Below are positions 16,291 through 25,165 of a stretch of 64,000 nt of DNA, piece after piece. How positions within the stretch are numbered: the first letter of the stretch is position 1; each line of letters starts with the position of its first letter. The translations under genes were made by a program, and so were the position numbers. The stretch lies in contig NZ_RJSE01000006.1 in assembly GCF_003725695.1 (NCBI RefSeq), positions 124,154 through 188,153 on the forward strand, in the 5' to 3' direction. The DNA comes from Nocardioides marmoriginsengisoli (lineage in GTDB: Bacteria; Actinomycetota; Actinomycetes; Propionibacteriales; Nocardioidaceae). The notes below the pieces were generated by a model, which saw only the letters and a program-made list of their open reading frames with translations, was not told where the DNA came from and searched no databases.

Positions 16291-17418
16291 TCAGCGTACC
16301 GAGACCGTCTCGGCCGTCGGCGCCCGGCGTCGGCCGGCGTGCAGGACGACCAGGATCACCGCGGCCCCGAGGAAGCAGGCGAGCGTGTACCAGCCGCTGC
16401 CGATCGGGGTACCGTCGCTGGTGATGCCGTTCTCGGCGTCGAGGAACGCCGGCAGCGCGCCGATCCAGGCGATCACCATCGCGGCCAGGTAGACGAGCGG
16501 GTAGATCCGGGCGAACGGCGTCATCGGTTCGGGATCGTCCCCCTGGCGCCGGCGGTGGCCCAGCAGGATCCAGAGGCCGGCCACCCAGACCAGGCCGAGC
16601 TCGATGCCGAGCACCCAGGCCTGGGCGGTCAGGTTCGGGGTGTCGCCGCCGAAGATCGCCGACGGGACCCCGAAGACGACCATGGTCAGCGGCGTCAGCA
16701 CCCCGGCCACGAGGATCCGCCAGGTCAGCGACCAGCCCCGTCGCGGCCCGCCGTCGGCGCCGCGCGAGCCGGCGATCCGGACCACCAGGAACGCCATCGC
16801 ACCCATCGACGCCGAGGCGAAGAGCAGCATGCTGTTCATCGGGACGGACGCCAGCGCCGGGTGGTTGACCTTGAGGTTGCCGTCGTACCAGGCCCACCAC
16901 TTCAGCTGCGGCCCGACCATGTCGAAGATCTCGTAGAACACCTGGCACACGAATGCCACCGCCACCGCGCCGGCCAGCGCGCCGCGGTGCTTGAAGATCC
17001 CGGTCACCCGGACGACCTCGTAGGCGAGAGCGCTGATCGCCGGGTAGAACGCGATGATGTAGAGCGGCAGCCGGTCCCACATGAACTGCACGCTGAAGAC
17101 GTTGTGGGCGAAGATGAACCCGTACTGCTTGTCGAGCCCGAACCACTCCGGGAAGTACAGCGGCGGCTCGGTGACGAAGAGGTAGACCAGCGAGGCGAAC
17201 CAGAGCGCGAGGTTGATCGGGTCGCCGGCGCGGAACCGCCGTACGGCGTGGACGAGCGCGAAGATCGCGCCGCCGATGACGGCCAGCTCGAGGATCGGCA
17301 TCGTCCAGCTGGCGAGGTCGAACGGGTTGTGGAACGACACCACCGGACTCACGTCGTGGCAGTCGAAGCCCAGGTTGCGGGTGACCTCCTCGGCCGCCTT
17401 CTCGCAGGTCGCGCTCAT
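16291..17418 (-). CDS. Polytopic membrane protein of unknown function
   Basis: 375 aa with about eight to nine hydrophobic helices, e.g. LASWTMPILELAVIGGAIFA, LALWFASLVYLFV and LYIIAFYPAISALAY. Conserved-looking polar/aromatic patches are TEPPLYFPEWFGLDKQYGF and the FEIFDMVGPQLKWWAW region. I do not recognise the family firmly; an AveC-like spirocyclase membrane protein was considered but not shown. The start overlaps the FAD oxidoreductase stop (ATGA) and TetR follows, so it probably acts with the oxidoreductase on a hydrophobic substrate. Confidence 0.8.
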   Translation of the reverse strand: MSATCEKAAEEVTRNLGFDCHDVSPVVSFHNPFDLASWTMPILELAVIGGAIFALVHAVRRFRAGDPINLALWFASLVYLFVTEPPLYFPEWFGLDKQYGFIFAHNVFSVQFMWDRLPLYIIAFYPAISALAYEVVRVTGIFKHRGALAGAVAVAFVCQVFYEIFDMVGPQLKWWAWYDGNLKVNHPALASVPMNSMLLFASASMGAMAFLVVRIAGSRGADGGPRRGWSLTWRILVAGVLTPLTMVVFGVPSAIFGGDTPNLTAQAWVLGIELGLVWVAGLWILLGHRRRQGDDPEPMTPFARIYPLVYLAAMVIAWIGALPAFLDAENGITSDGTPIGSGWYTLACFLGAAVILVVLHAGRRRAPTAETVSVR

Positions 17419-18941
17419 CGTCCGCTCCCCTTCCCGGAGCCCGCGAGCTCCTTCTCGTACGCCGCACCGCCGGGCGTCCAGTCGGTGCCCGGCGGATCCT
17501 GCCGGGCGTCGAAGCCGAACGGCACCCGGTACCGGCCGAACAGCGAGCTCACCCGGTAGCGCAGCAGGCCCCAGAGCACGCGCGGGCTCCTCATCATCTC
17601 GGCCAGGGACTCGTCGAGGTTGAAGACCCGCGCGAAGTGGTCGTCCACGACCGCGTCCTCCCGGGCCGCCCCGGTGATCAGGTTGAACATCGGCCAGGTC
17701 ATCGACGCCAGGATCCGCCGCTGCCACTCCGGCAGCGTCTCGGTGCCGGTGGCGCACTCGTAGCCCTTGTCCCGGGCCATCGCCATCCCCCACGGCACCT
17801 TGAGCCCTCGGCGCTGCTCGGCGAGGAACCGCTTGAAGAAGCGCTGGTCCAGGTCCTGCCCCGACGCCGCCGCGGCACCCAGCTTGTCGCGCAGCAGCAG
17901 CGCCGACGCCGCGGCCGAGCTGATCCCCTGGGCGTAGAACGGATTGAAGGCGCAGATCGAGTCGCCGACGAAGACGAGGCCGAGCGGCGGCGTCGCCAGC
18001 CGGTCGTAGCGTCGCCACTTGTTGCCGGTGGATCGGGTCAGGTGCACCTCGGAGGTCGGCTCGCACGCCGCCATCGCCGCCGCGAACTTCGGCGTCCGGA
18101 CGCGTTCGGCCGAGGCCACGAAGTCGCTCGTCGTGCGCGGCATGTCGATCCCCCACGAGCCCATGCAGGCGATCGCGCGGTTGCCCTCGATCGGGAAGAA
18201 GTTGACCAGGAAGTCGTGCTCGTCCGGGTGCGGCCCCTTGTCCTGCGTCGGCATGATCACCATGTGCTGCCACCACCACGCCTTCGGGCGGTCCTGCGGT
18301 GACGGCAGGTCGTACCAGCGCGACGTGTAGGTCACCTTGGCGTCGAGGGTCTGCACCGGCGGCGCCGACCAGCCGGCGGCGGCCAGCCAGTCCGAGACGG
18401 ACGAGCCGCGGCCCAGCGCGTCGACGACCAGGTCGGCGTCGATCCGCTCCTCGCCGGCCGCGCCCGTGAAGGTCACCCCGGTGACCCGGCCCTGCGCCGT
18501 GCCGCCGGCCGTCGTGGCGATCCCGGTCACCGAGACGCCCTCGCGGGTGCTCACGTTGTCCAGCTCCCGGACCTTGTCGCGCAGCACCCGCTCGATCAGG
18601 ATCCGGGAGCTGTAGACCATCGTCATGGTCCCCTGCTTGCGCGGCGCCCAGCCCGGGTCCTCCAGGTAGGCGGTGTCCATCGACGCGATCAGGTGCAGTC
18701 CGCCGGCCGCGATCAGGTCCTGCTCGAAGCCCGGGAAGAGGTCGCTGATCGCGCGCCGTCCCGAGTTCAGCAGGAAGTGCGGGTGCTTGCTCTGCGGCAC
18801 CCCGCGCCGGTGCTCGGCGTCGGCGGGCAGCTCGTCGCGCTCCAGCACCACCACCCGGTCGAAGTGCGGTGCGAGCGCGCCGGCGGCGCACAGGCCCGCC
18901 ATGCTCCCGCCGAGGACGACTGCCGTGCTGCCCAGACTCAT
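17415..18941 (-). CDS. FAD-dependent oxidoreductase (hydroxylase/halogenase-like)
   Basis: 508 aa. An N-terminal FAD motif, VVLGGSMAGLCAAG, is followed by VVVLERDELP and the FAD-ribose motif FVGDSICAFNPFYAQGIS near residue 330. This is the p-hydroxybenzoate-hydroxylase fold, often labelled tryptophan-halogenase or geranylgeranyl-reductase-like. Substrate unknown. ATG 18941 is chosen because GAGGGG lies six bases upstream; an in-frame ATG at 18959 lies inside the operator palindrome. It is the first gene of the oxidoreductase-membrane protein-TetR unit. Confidence 0.87.
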   Translation of the reverse strand: MSLGSTAVVLGGSMAGLCAAGALAPHFDRVVVLERDELPADAEHRRGVPQSKHPHFLLNSGRRAISDLFPGFEQDLIAAGGLHLIASMDTAYLEDPGWAPRKQGTMTMVYSSRILIERVLRDKVRELDNVSTREGVSVTGIATTAGGTAQGRVTGVTFTGAAGEERIDADLVVDALGRGSSVSDWLAAAGWSAPPVQTLDAKVTYTSRWYDLPSPQDRPKAWWWQHMVIMPTQDKGPHPDEHDFLVNFFPIEGNRAIACMGSWGIDMPRTTSDFVASAERVRTPKFAAAMAACEPTSEVHLTRSTGNKWRRYDRLATPPLGLVFVGDSICAFNPFYAQGISSAAASALLLRDKLGAAAASGQDLDQRFFKRFLAEQRRGLKVPWGMAMARDKGYECATGTETLPEWQRRILASMTWPMFNLITGAAREDAVVDDHFARVFNLDESLAEMMRSPRVLWGLLRYRVSSLFGRYRVPFGFDARQDPPGTDWTPGGAAYEKELAGSGKGSGR

Positions 18942-18954
18942 CGGGAACCCCTCG

Positions 18955-18991
18955 CTCATTCATACACTGATTGGATGAATGTATGAATGAG
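18955..18991. promoter_or_regulatory. Operator palindrome with 12-bp arms
   Basis: CTCATTCATACA (18955-18966) and its exact reverse complement TGTATGAATGAG (18980-18991) flank a 13-base spacer. It lies 14-50 bases upstream of the FAD oxidoreductase start, where an autoregulating TetR would bind. The pairing with the TetR at 15694-16284 is inferred from operon position. Confidence 0.75.
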
Positions 18992-19034
18992 GATCTCGCC
19001 TGTCAAGGCCCCTCGCCGGCCACCAGCCAGGACA

Positions 19035-19052
19035 AGTTAGGGTTACCTAACT
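19035..19052 (+). promoter_or_regulatory. DtxR/IdeR-type iron box before the siderophore-interacting protein
   Basis: AGTTAGG - GTTA - CCTAACT, an 18-bp palindrome. Its TTAGGGTTACCTAA core matches 13 of 14 positions of the right part of the TWAGGTWAGSCTWACCTWA iron-box consensus. It lies 28 bases before ATG 19081, so iron-replete repression is expected. Confidence 0.8.
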
Positions 19053-19080
19053 GTTCGTTCCGATCCGAGAGTTGGATTCC

Positions 19081-19977
19081 ATGGCCTCGCTCTTCCCCGA
19101 GCTCGAGATGAAGGTGTTCCGGGCCGTCGTGGTCCGCACCTCCGACCTGTCGCCCACCCTGCGCCGGATCGTCCTCGGCGGCCCGGGACTCGCCGGGTTC
19201 GAGACCACCGGCTGCGGCGACGAGTACCTCCGGGTGATCCTGCCGCCGCCCGGCAGCACCGAGCCGATCCTGCCGACGATCACCGACGGCGTCCTGGACT
19301 ACGGCAGCGTGAACCTCGACCTGCTGCGCACCTACACCGTGCGCCGGTACGACGCCGCGGCCGGCGAGGTGACCCTCGACTTCGTGCTGCACGAGCAGGG
19401 CGTCGCCACCACCTGGGCGCGGACCGCGAGCCCGGGCGACGTCGTCGGCCTCAACTCCCCCACCGCCATGTACGACGCCCCGGCCGACACCTCCTGGCAG
19501 GTGCTGGTCGCCGACACCGCCGGGCTGCCCGCCCTCAGCCGGATCCTGGAGCAGACCCCGCCGGAGGTCCGCAACCGGGTCGTCGTCGAGGTTCCCGACG
19601 CCGGGCACCGGATCGAGCTGCCCGCGCACCCGAGGACCGAGGTCACCTGGATCGACGCCGCCGACGGGCCCAGCCGCCTGGAGCAGGCGGTGCGCGCGCT
19701 CCCGGCGCCGACCGAGCCGGGCGGCTACCTCTGGGTGGCCGGTGAGTCCCGGGCCCTGCGCGGGGTCCGGAAGTACCTGCGCCGCGAGCTCGGGCTGCCG
19801 GCCACGCGCTACAAGGCGGTCGGCTACTGGATCGAGAACGGCGAGGACTGGTCCGCCCAGTACGCCGCCCTCGACGAGACCACCCGGGGCGAGCTGGAGG
19901 CGCTCTGGGCGACCGACCGACCCGAGGACGAGATCGAGGCCGAGTACGACGAGCGCCTGACGGCTCTCGGCCTGTGA
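19081..19977 (+). CDS. Siderophore-interacting protein (ferric-siderophore reductase)
   Basis: 298 aa, ViuB/YqjH family. The FAD-binding motif LRTYTVRRYD and the following DFVLHEQGVATTWA are characteristic. The NAD(P)H side appears as VLVADTAGLPALSRIL, YLWVAGESRALRGVRKYL and KAVGYWIENGEDW. It reduces Fe(III) in imported ferric-siderophore to release iron in the cytosol. ATG 19081 is preferred over an in-frame TTG at 19072. It overlaps the fused ABC transporter gene by GTGA and has an iron box upstream. Confidence 0.93.
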   Translation: MASLFPELEMKVFRAVVVRTSDLSPTLRRIVLGGPGLAGFETTGCGDEYLRVILPPPGSTEPILPTITDGVLDYGSVNLDLLRTYTVRRYDAAAGEVTLDFVLHEQGVATTWARTASPGDVVGLNSPTAMYDAPADTSWQVLVADTAGLPALSRILEQTPPEVRNRVVVEVPDAGHRIELPAHPRTEVTWIDAADGPSRLEQAVRALPAPTEPGGYLWVAGESRALRGVRKYLRRELGLPATRYKAVGYWIENGEDWSAQYAALDETTRGELEALWATDRPEDEIEAEYDERLTALGL

Positions 19978-21773
19978 GCGCCGTCCAGGCCGTCGGTCAG
20001 CCGGGCCCCGACCAGCCGCTGCGCGCCCTCTGGCGCCGGCACCGCGCCTACCGCAAGCGCTTCGTCGCGGCCGTCACCGCCTCGACGATCAACAAGGTCG
20101 CCGACGTCGTCCCGGAACTGCTGATCGGTGCCGCCGTGGACGTCGTCGTCCGCGGCGACGCCTCGTTCGTCGGCGAGATCCTCGGCGTCGAGTCCCGCTA
20201 CGCGCAGCTGGGCTGGCTGGCCGCGATCAACGTGCTGATCTGGATTATCGAGTCGGCCAGCGAGTACGTCGCCGACGTGCTCTGGCGCGGCCTGGCCCAG
20301 GGCGTCGAGCACGACCTCCGGGTGGAGGCCTACGACCACGCCCAGCACCTGGACATGTCCTGGCACGAGTCCCGCCCGAGCGGGTCGACGCTGGCCACCC
20401 TCAACGACGACGTCAACCAGCTCGAGCGCTTCCTCGACGTCGGCGCCCCGGCCATCCTGCAGACCTTCCTCAACGTCGTCCTGGTCGGCGCCGTGTTCGC
20501 GATCTCCTCGTGGACGCTGCTGCTCTTCGCGTTCACCCCGATCCCGGTGATCATCGTCGGGTCGCTGGTCTTCCAGCGCCGCCTGGAGCCCCTCTACGAC
20601 CGGGTCCGGGTCGCGGTCGCGGACCTCTCCAGCGCCCTGAGCGCCAACCTCGCCGGGATCGCCACCATCAAGGCGTTCACCGCCGAGGACCGCGAGCGCG
20701 ACCGGATCGCGACGGTGTCGTCGGCGTACCGGAAGGCCAACACCGACGCGATCCGCTCCTCGGCCGCGTTCGTGCCGCTGGTCCGGATGGCGATCCTCGC
20801 CGGCTTCACCTGCACCCTGCTCCTCGGCGGCTGGGCGGTCCTCCGCGGCGACCTCGAGGTCGGGCTGTACTCGGTGCTGGTCTTCATGACCCAGCGCCTG
20901 CTCTGGCCGCTCACCGACGTGGCCACCGTGCTCGACCTCTACCAGCGCGGCCGGGCCTCCGCGGAGCGGATCCTGACCCTGCTCGCCGTCCCGATCACCG
21001 TGCCCGCCGGGACCTCCTCGCTGGCCCGCCCGGTCCGCGGCCACCTGGAGCTGCGCGACATCCGGGCCGGGTACGCCGACGGCCCGGAGATCCTGCACGG
21101 CATCAGCCTGGACATCCCGGCCGGCGAGACGCACGCCATCGTCGGGTCGACCGGCGCCGGCAAGTCCACCCTGCTCCGCCTGGTGCTCCGCTTCGACGAT
21201 CCCCGCTCGGGCCAGGTGCTGCTCGACGGGCAGGACGTCCGCGACCTCGACTGGGATTCGCTGCGCGGCTCGATGGGGTACGTCGCCCAGGACGTCTACA
21301 TGTTCGCCGGGAGCATCGCCGACAACATCGCCTACGGCCGGCCCGAGGCGACCCGCGCCGAGGTGGCCGCCGCAGCCGAGGCGGCCGCCGCGACCGACTT
21401 CATCGAGGCGCTCCCGGACGGCTACGACAGCTGGGTCGGCGAGCGCGGCGTCACGTTGTCGGGCGGCCAGCGGCAGCGGCTCGCGCTGGCCCGGGCGCTC
21501 CTCCGCGAGCCCGCGGTCGTAGTGCTCGACGAGGCCACCAGTGCCGTCGACAACGAGACCGAGGCGGCCATCCAGCGCTCGCTCACCCGGGCGACCGCCC
21601 AGCGCACGACGCTGGTGGTGGCCCACCGGCTCTCCACCGTCCGCCGGGCCGACCGGATCTGGGTGCTCGACGCCGGCAGCATCTCCGAGTCCGGGACCCA
21701 CGACGAGCTGATCGCCCTGGACGGCGCCTATGCGGCGCTGTGGCGGGTGCAGACCGGTGAGAGCGTCGGGTAG
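19974..21773 (+). CDS. ABC transporter with fused membrane and ATPase domains (siderophore type)
   Basis: 599 aa half-transporter. Six membrane helices occupy about residues 25-320. The ATPase follows with Walker A GSTGAGKST, signature LSGGQRQRLALARA, Walker B VVVLDEATSAVD and an H-loop in VVAHRL. The GTG start overlaps the siderophore-interacting protein stop, which suggests a role in siderophore import or export similar to IrtA/IrtB. The partner could be itself (homodimer), as no second half-transporter is adjacent. Direction of transport cannot be read from sequence. Confidence 0.92.
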   Translation: MSAVQAVGQPGPDQPLRALWRRHRAYRKRFVAAVTASTINKVADVVPELLIGAAVDVVVRGDASFVGEILGVESRYAQLGWLAAINVLIWIIESASEYVADVLWRGLAQGVEHDLRVEAYDHAQHLDMSWHESRPSGSTLATLNDDVNQLERFLDVGAPAILQTFLNVVLVGAVFAISSWTLLLFAFTPIPVIIVGSLVFQRRLEPLYDRVRVAVADLSSALSANLAGIATIKAFTAEDRERDRIATVSSAYRKANTDAIRSSAAFVPLVRMAILAGFTCTLLLGGWAVLRGDLEVGLYSVLVFMTQRLLWPLTDVATVLDLYQRGRASAERILTLLAVPITVPAGTSSLARPVRGHLELRDIRAGYADGPEILHGISLDIPAGETHAIVGSTGAGKSTLLRLVLRFDDPRSGQVLLDGQDVRDLDWDSLRGSMGYVAQDVYMFAGSIADNIAYGRPEATRAEVAAAAEAAAATDFIEALPDGYDSWVGERGVTLSGGQRQRLALARALLREPAVVVLDEATSAVDNETEAAIQRSLTRATAQRTTLVVAHRLSTVRRADRIWVLDAGSISESGTHDELIALDGAYAALWRVQTGESVG

Positions 21774-21913
21774 CGAACCGGCGGTTCGCGTGGAAACCCC
21801 ACTACCGGGTGCAACGGCCCAGGTGCGACGCTCCCAGATCCGCGTCTGCTGCACGACGGCCGGCGCGGGCCGCCCGATCCGACCTGCGACCCAGCCAGCG
21901 GAGTGCCGACGCA

Positions 21914-22117
21914 ATGCCCGACACCATGCCCGACGAGGGTGCCGACCAGCGTGGTCGCATCGTCGACGGGCTCCCGCCCGGGCCGGAACGACGGCGGGCG
22001 CTGCGCCGGGCCGGCCTCAGCTTCGCGCTCGCCGACTTCAGCGAGCAGGAGCAGCACGAGCGCTGGGGTTCCCGGTCGACCCGCCGCCGCCCCGCCCGCA
22101 AGCAGGACGACCCCTGA
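21914..22117 (+). CDS. Small conserved-looking hypothetical protein
   Basis: 67 aa, charged and cytosolic: ATG at 21914, with EGADQRGRIVDGLPPGPE, RRALRRAGLSFALADF and SEQEQHERWG before an Arg-rich tail. The frame has coherent composition, unlike the GC-shadow sequence upstream. It ends three bases before the convergent stop of the ATPase gene at 22121. No function assigned; it could be translated on the same message as the ABC transporter. Confidence 0.5.
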   Translation: MPDTMPDEGADQRGRIVDGLPPGPERRRALRRAGLSFALADFSEQEQHERWGSRSTRRRPARKQDDP

Positions 22118-22120
22118 GGG

Positions 22121-22954
22121 TCAGCGCACGCAGCCGATCGGCACCACCATCGGCTTGCCGGTGACCGGGTCCTCGATCACCTGCGCGTCCAGGCTGAACA
22201 CCTCGCGGAGCAGCGCCGGGGTGATCACCGCGGCCGGCTCTCCCGAGGCGACGATCTCGCCGTCCCGCATCGCGACCATGCAGTCGCTGTAGCGGGCCGC
22301 CAGGTTGAGGTCGTGCAGGACCATCACGACGGTGCGACCGTGGTCGCGGTTGAGGGTGCGGGCCAGGTCCAGGACATCGATCTGGTGGCTCAGGTCCAGG
22401 TAGGTGGTCGGCTCGTCGAGCAGGACCAGGTCGGTCTGCTGGGCCAGTGCCATCGCGATCCAGGCCCGCTGCCGCTGCCCGCCGGAGAGCTGGTCGATCG
22501 GCCGGTCCGCGAGCTCGGTCATCGAGGTCCAGGCGAGGGTCTCGTCGACGACCCGCTCGTCGTCGGCCGACCACTGCCGCAGCCACGACTGCTGCGGGTG
22601 CCGCCCCCGCGCCACCAGGTCGCGGACGACCAGGCCCTCAGGCGCGATCGGCGACTGCGGGAGCAGCGCCAGCTCGGTCGCGACCTGCTTGGTCGGCAGC
22701 TTGTCGATCCGCTTGCCGTCGAGCAGTACCTGGCCCGCGGCCGGTCGCAGCAGGCGTCCGAGCGAGCGCAGCAGCGTCGACTTGCCGCACCCGTTGGGGC
22801 CGATCACAGTGGTGATCGCGTGGTCGACGAGATCCAGGTCGAGGTCCTTGACGACCGGCTGGTCGCCGTACCCGACGCTGAGGCCGACGGCCCGCAGCCG
22901 GGCGGGCGGCACCGCGGTGGCGACGGACACGGGGTCGAGGATGTCGTGGGTCAT
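22121..22954 (-). CDS. Ferric-siderophore importer ATPase, system 1 (FecE/FepC-like)
   Basis: 277 aa. Walker A IGPNGCGKST (near residue 55), Q-loop in ELALLPQSPIAPEGL, signature LSGGQRQRAWIAMALAQ, Walker B DLVLLDEPTTYLDL and H-loop VLHDLN. It energises uptake through the two adjacent FecCD permeases. The start overlaps the permease stop (ATGA). It is paralogous to the ATPase at 31822-32631. The whole unit is probably repressed through the iron box at 25103-25121. Confidence 0.95.
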   Translation of the reverse strand: MTHDILDPVSVATAVPPARLRAVGLSVGYGDQPVVKDLDLDLVDHAITTVIGPNGCGKSTLLRSLGRLLRPAAGQVLLDGKRIDKLPTKQVATELALLPQSPIAPEGLVVRDLVARGRHPQQSWLRQWSADDERVVDETLAWTSMTELADRPIDQLSGGQRQRAWIAMALAQQTDLVLLDEPTTYLDLSHQIDVLDLARTLNRDHGRTVVMVLHDLNLAARYSDCMVAMRDGEIVASGEPAAVITPALLREVFSLDAQVIEDPVTGKPMVVPIGCVR

Positions 22955-24045
22955 GCGGAGGCCTTCCGGTTGGTGCGGAGCAGGAGCCAGAGCAGGTACG
23001 GCGCCCCGAGGATCGCCGTGACCACGCCGACCGGGGGCTCGTAGGGGAAGAGCACCCGGGTCACGGTGTCGGCGAGCAGGACCAGCAGTGCTCCGAGGAT
23101 CGCCGAGGTGACCAGCGGCGGACGCGAACCGCCCACCAGCCGGAGCGCGATCTGCGGGACGACGAACGCGACGAAGTCGATCGGGCCGGCGGCGGTGACG
23201 GCGAACGCGGCCAGGCCGACCGCGACGACCAGCACGCTGCCCTGGGCGAGCTGGAGGCGGATGCCGAGGCTGCGGGCGCTGTCGTCGCCGAGCTGCATCG
23301 CCCGCAGCGTCGTGGTCAGCAGGATCGCCAGCGGGCCGAGGATCGCGAACGCCCAGAGCGCCGGCATCGCCTCGTGCCAGCCGCGGCCGACCAGCGATCC
23401 GCTGAGCCAGACCAGGGCGGCCGGCAGGTCGAAGATGGACGCCTTGGTGAGCATCCAGCTGACCAGGGCGTCGAGCACCGCGGCCATGCCGATGCCGACC
23501 AGCACGAGCCGGGTGCCGTCGATGCCGCGCCGCCAGGCGAACAGGTACAACCCGGCCGCCGCCGCGAGCGCTCCGACGAGTGCCGCCAGGGTGACGCCCA
23601 GCGAGCTCACCCCGGTGGCCAGCACTCCCCCGGTGCTGCCGAGCACGATCACGAAGACCGCGCCGACTGCCGCGCCGCCGGTGATCCCGAGCAGGTCCGG
23701 GCTGGCCAGCGGGTTCCGGGCGAAGGTCTGGAAGAGCGCGCCCGACATGCCGAGCGAGGCACCGACGACGGCGCCGACGACGGCGCGCGGCAGCCGCAGC
23801 TCCTCGATGATGAAGGCGTTCGCCGGGTCGCCGCCCCCGGTCAGCACGGCGACGACGTCGGGGATCGAGATCGCGAAGTCGCCGGAGCCGATGCTCCAGG
23901 CGAAGGCGAGCGCCAGCAGCGCAAGCCCGAGGGCGGCGACCACGACGGCGCGCAGCGGGATCCGGCCGGAGACGCGACGGGTCCGGATGGTGACCTGCCG
24001 GGCGACGGGCCGGGTAGCAGGACGGGGAGGGTCGAGGACGGTCAC
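22951..24045 (-). CDS. FecCD-family iron-siderophore permease, system 1, second subunit
   Basis: 364 aa, about nine to ten membrane helices. Family motifs are ELRLPRAVVGAVVGASLGMS, FARNPLASPDLLGITGGA and the ATPase-coupling GPIDFVAFVVPQIALRLVGG near residue 290. It pairs with the 24042-25103 permease as a heterodimer. It aligns best with the 30786-31820 permease of system 2. Overlaps both neighbours by four bases. Confidence 0.95.
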   Translation of the reverse strand: MTVLDPPRPATRPVARQVTIRTRRVSGRIPLRAVVVAALGLALLALAFAWSIGSGDFAISIPDVVAVLTGGGDPANAFIIEELRLPRAVVGAVVGASLGMSGALFQTFARNPLASPDLLGITGGAAVGAVFVIVLGSTGGVLATGVSSLGVTLAALVGALAAAAGLYLFAWRRGIDGTRLVLVGIGMAAVLDALVSWMLTKASIFDLPAALVWLSGSLVGRGWHEAMPALWAFAILGPLAILLTTTLRAMQLGDDSARSLGIRLQLAQGSVLVVAVGLAAFAVTAAGPIDFVAFVVPQIALRLVGGSRPPLVTSAILGALLVLLADTVTRVLFPYEPPVGVVTAILGAPYLLWLLLRTNRKASA

Positions 24046-25103
24046 AGGCTGCTCAACCTCCGGCGGCGCACGAGCGCGATGAAGCAGGGGCCGCCGATCA
24101 CGGCGAGGACGATGCCGACCTGCAGCTCGCCGGGCCGGGCGAGCACCCGGCCGAGGATGTCCGCGGAGAGCAGCAGGATCGCGCCGAACAGCGCCGAGTA
24201 CGGCATCAGGAACCGGTAGTCGGGCCCGGTGATCAGCCGCGCCAGGTGCGGGACCACCAGCCCGAGGAAGGCGATCGGCCCGCAGGCAGCGGTGGCCGCA
24301 CCGGCCAGCAGCATCGTCGCGGCGAGGCCGACGACCCGCGCCCGGCCGACGTGCTGGCCGAGTCCGCGGGCGACGTCGTCGCCGAGCGAGAGCAGGTTGA
24401 GGGCGGACGAGTGCGCCAGCGCGATCACCGCGCCGAGGATCAGGAACGGCGCCACCTGGGCGACCACCGACAGATCCCGCCCGGCCAGCGACCCGACGAT
24501 CCAGAACCGGTAGTTGTTGATGGTCTGGGTGTCGTTGACCAGCAGCGAGGTCGTGAACGAGACCAGCAGCGCGGTCACCGCGGAGCCCGCCAGGACCAGC
24601 GACAGCGGGCTCGGCGAACCGGTCGCGCCGGAGCCGATCGCGAAGACCACCACCGAGGCGACGAACGCCCCGAGCATCGCGAACCAGATGTAGCCGATCG
24701 GGCTGCTGATGTCGAGGAACTTGATCGCGGCCACCACCGCGAACGACGCGCCCGCGGTGACGCCGAGCAGGCCGGGGTCGGCGAGCGGGTTGCGGGTGTG
24801 CCCCTGCATCAGCGCTCCCGCCATCCCCAGCGCGCAGCCGACCAGGATGCCGAGCAGGGTCCGCGGGATCCGCAGCTCGTGGACGATCACCGACGCGTTG
24901 CTGCCGTCCGGGGAGAACAGCACCCGCCAGACGGTGTCGAGCGCGATCGGCTTGCTCCCGATCGCCAGGCTGGCCAGGGCGAGGACGACCACGCCGGCGA
25001 CGAGGCCCAGCAGGCCCAGGACGAGCCGGGAGCGGGTGGTGCGCGGAGCGGCCGAGGCGATCTCGCCGGGTGGGCGTTCGGGGGCGAGCGGCGAAGCGGA
25101 CAT
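24042..25103 (-). CDS. FecCD-family iron-siderophore permease, system 1, first subunit
   Basis: 353 aa. Motifs ELRIPRTLLGILVGCALGMA, HTRNPLADPGLLGVTAGASF and CGPIAFLGLVVPHLARLI identify the BtuC/FecCD fold. First gene of the system 1 import unit. The iron box begins right before its start, and the -10 (TAGCCT, six bases before ATG) lies inside that box, so the transcript is probably leaderless. Closest in the window to the 29758-30789 permease. Confidence 0.95.
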   Translation of the reverse strand: MSASPLAPERPPGEIASAAPRTTRSRLVLGLLGLVAGVVVLALASLAIGSKPIALDTVWRVLFSPDGSNASVIVHELRIPRTLLGILVGCALGMAGALMQGHTRNPLADPGLLGVTAGASFAVVAAIKFLDISSPIGYIWFAMLGAFVASVVVFAIGSGATGSPSPLSLVLAGSAVTALLVSFTTSLLVNDTQTINNYRFWIVGSLAGRDLSVVAQVAPFLILGAVIALAHSSALNLLSLGDDVARGLGQHVGRARVVGLAATMLLAGAATAACGPIAFLGLVVPHLARLITGPDYRFLMPYSALFGAILLLSADILGRVLARPGELQVGIVLAVIGGPCFIALVRRRRLSSL

Positions 25104-25121
25104 CTGCTTAGGCTAACCTAA
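25103..25121 (-). promoter_or_regulatory. Iron box of the system 1 permease/ATPase unit
   Basis: TTAGGCTAACCTAA at 25108-25121 is an exact match to the right 14 positions of the DtxR/IdeR consensus. It overlaps the likely -10 of the minus-strand unit. Confidence 0.85.
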
Positions 25122-25133
25122 CTCCATCGGGTA

Positions 25134-25152
25134 GTAGGTAAGCCTACCCTTA
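25134..25152 (+). promoter_or_regulatory. Iron box of the system 1 substrate-binding protein
   Basis: GTAGGTAAGCCTACCCTTA matches the 19-bp DtxR/IdeR consensus at 17 of 19 positions and lies 13 bases before ATG 25166. Confidence 0.88.
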
Positions 25153-25165
25153 CTGAAGGAGAACC

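Noticed and set aside
16291..17418. Firm assignment as AveC spirocyclase
   Set aside because: Only the general membrane layout and neighbours agree; no diagnostic motif could be confirmed.
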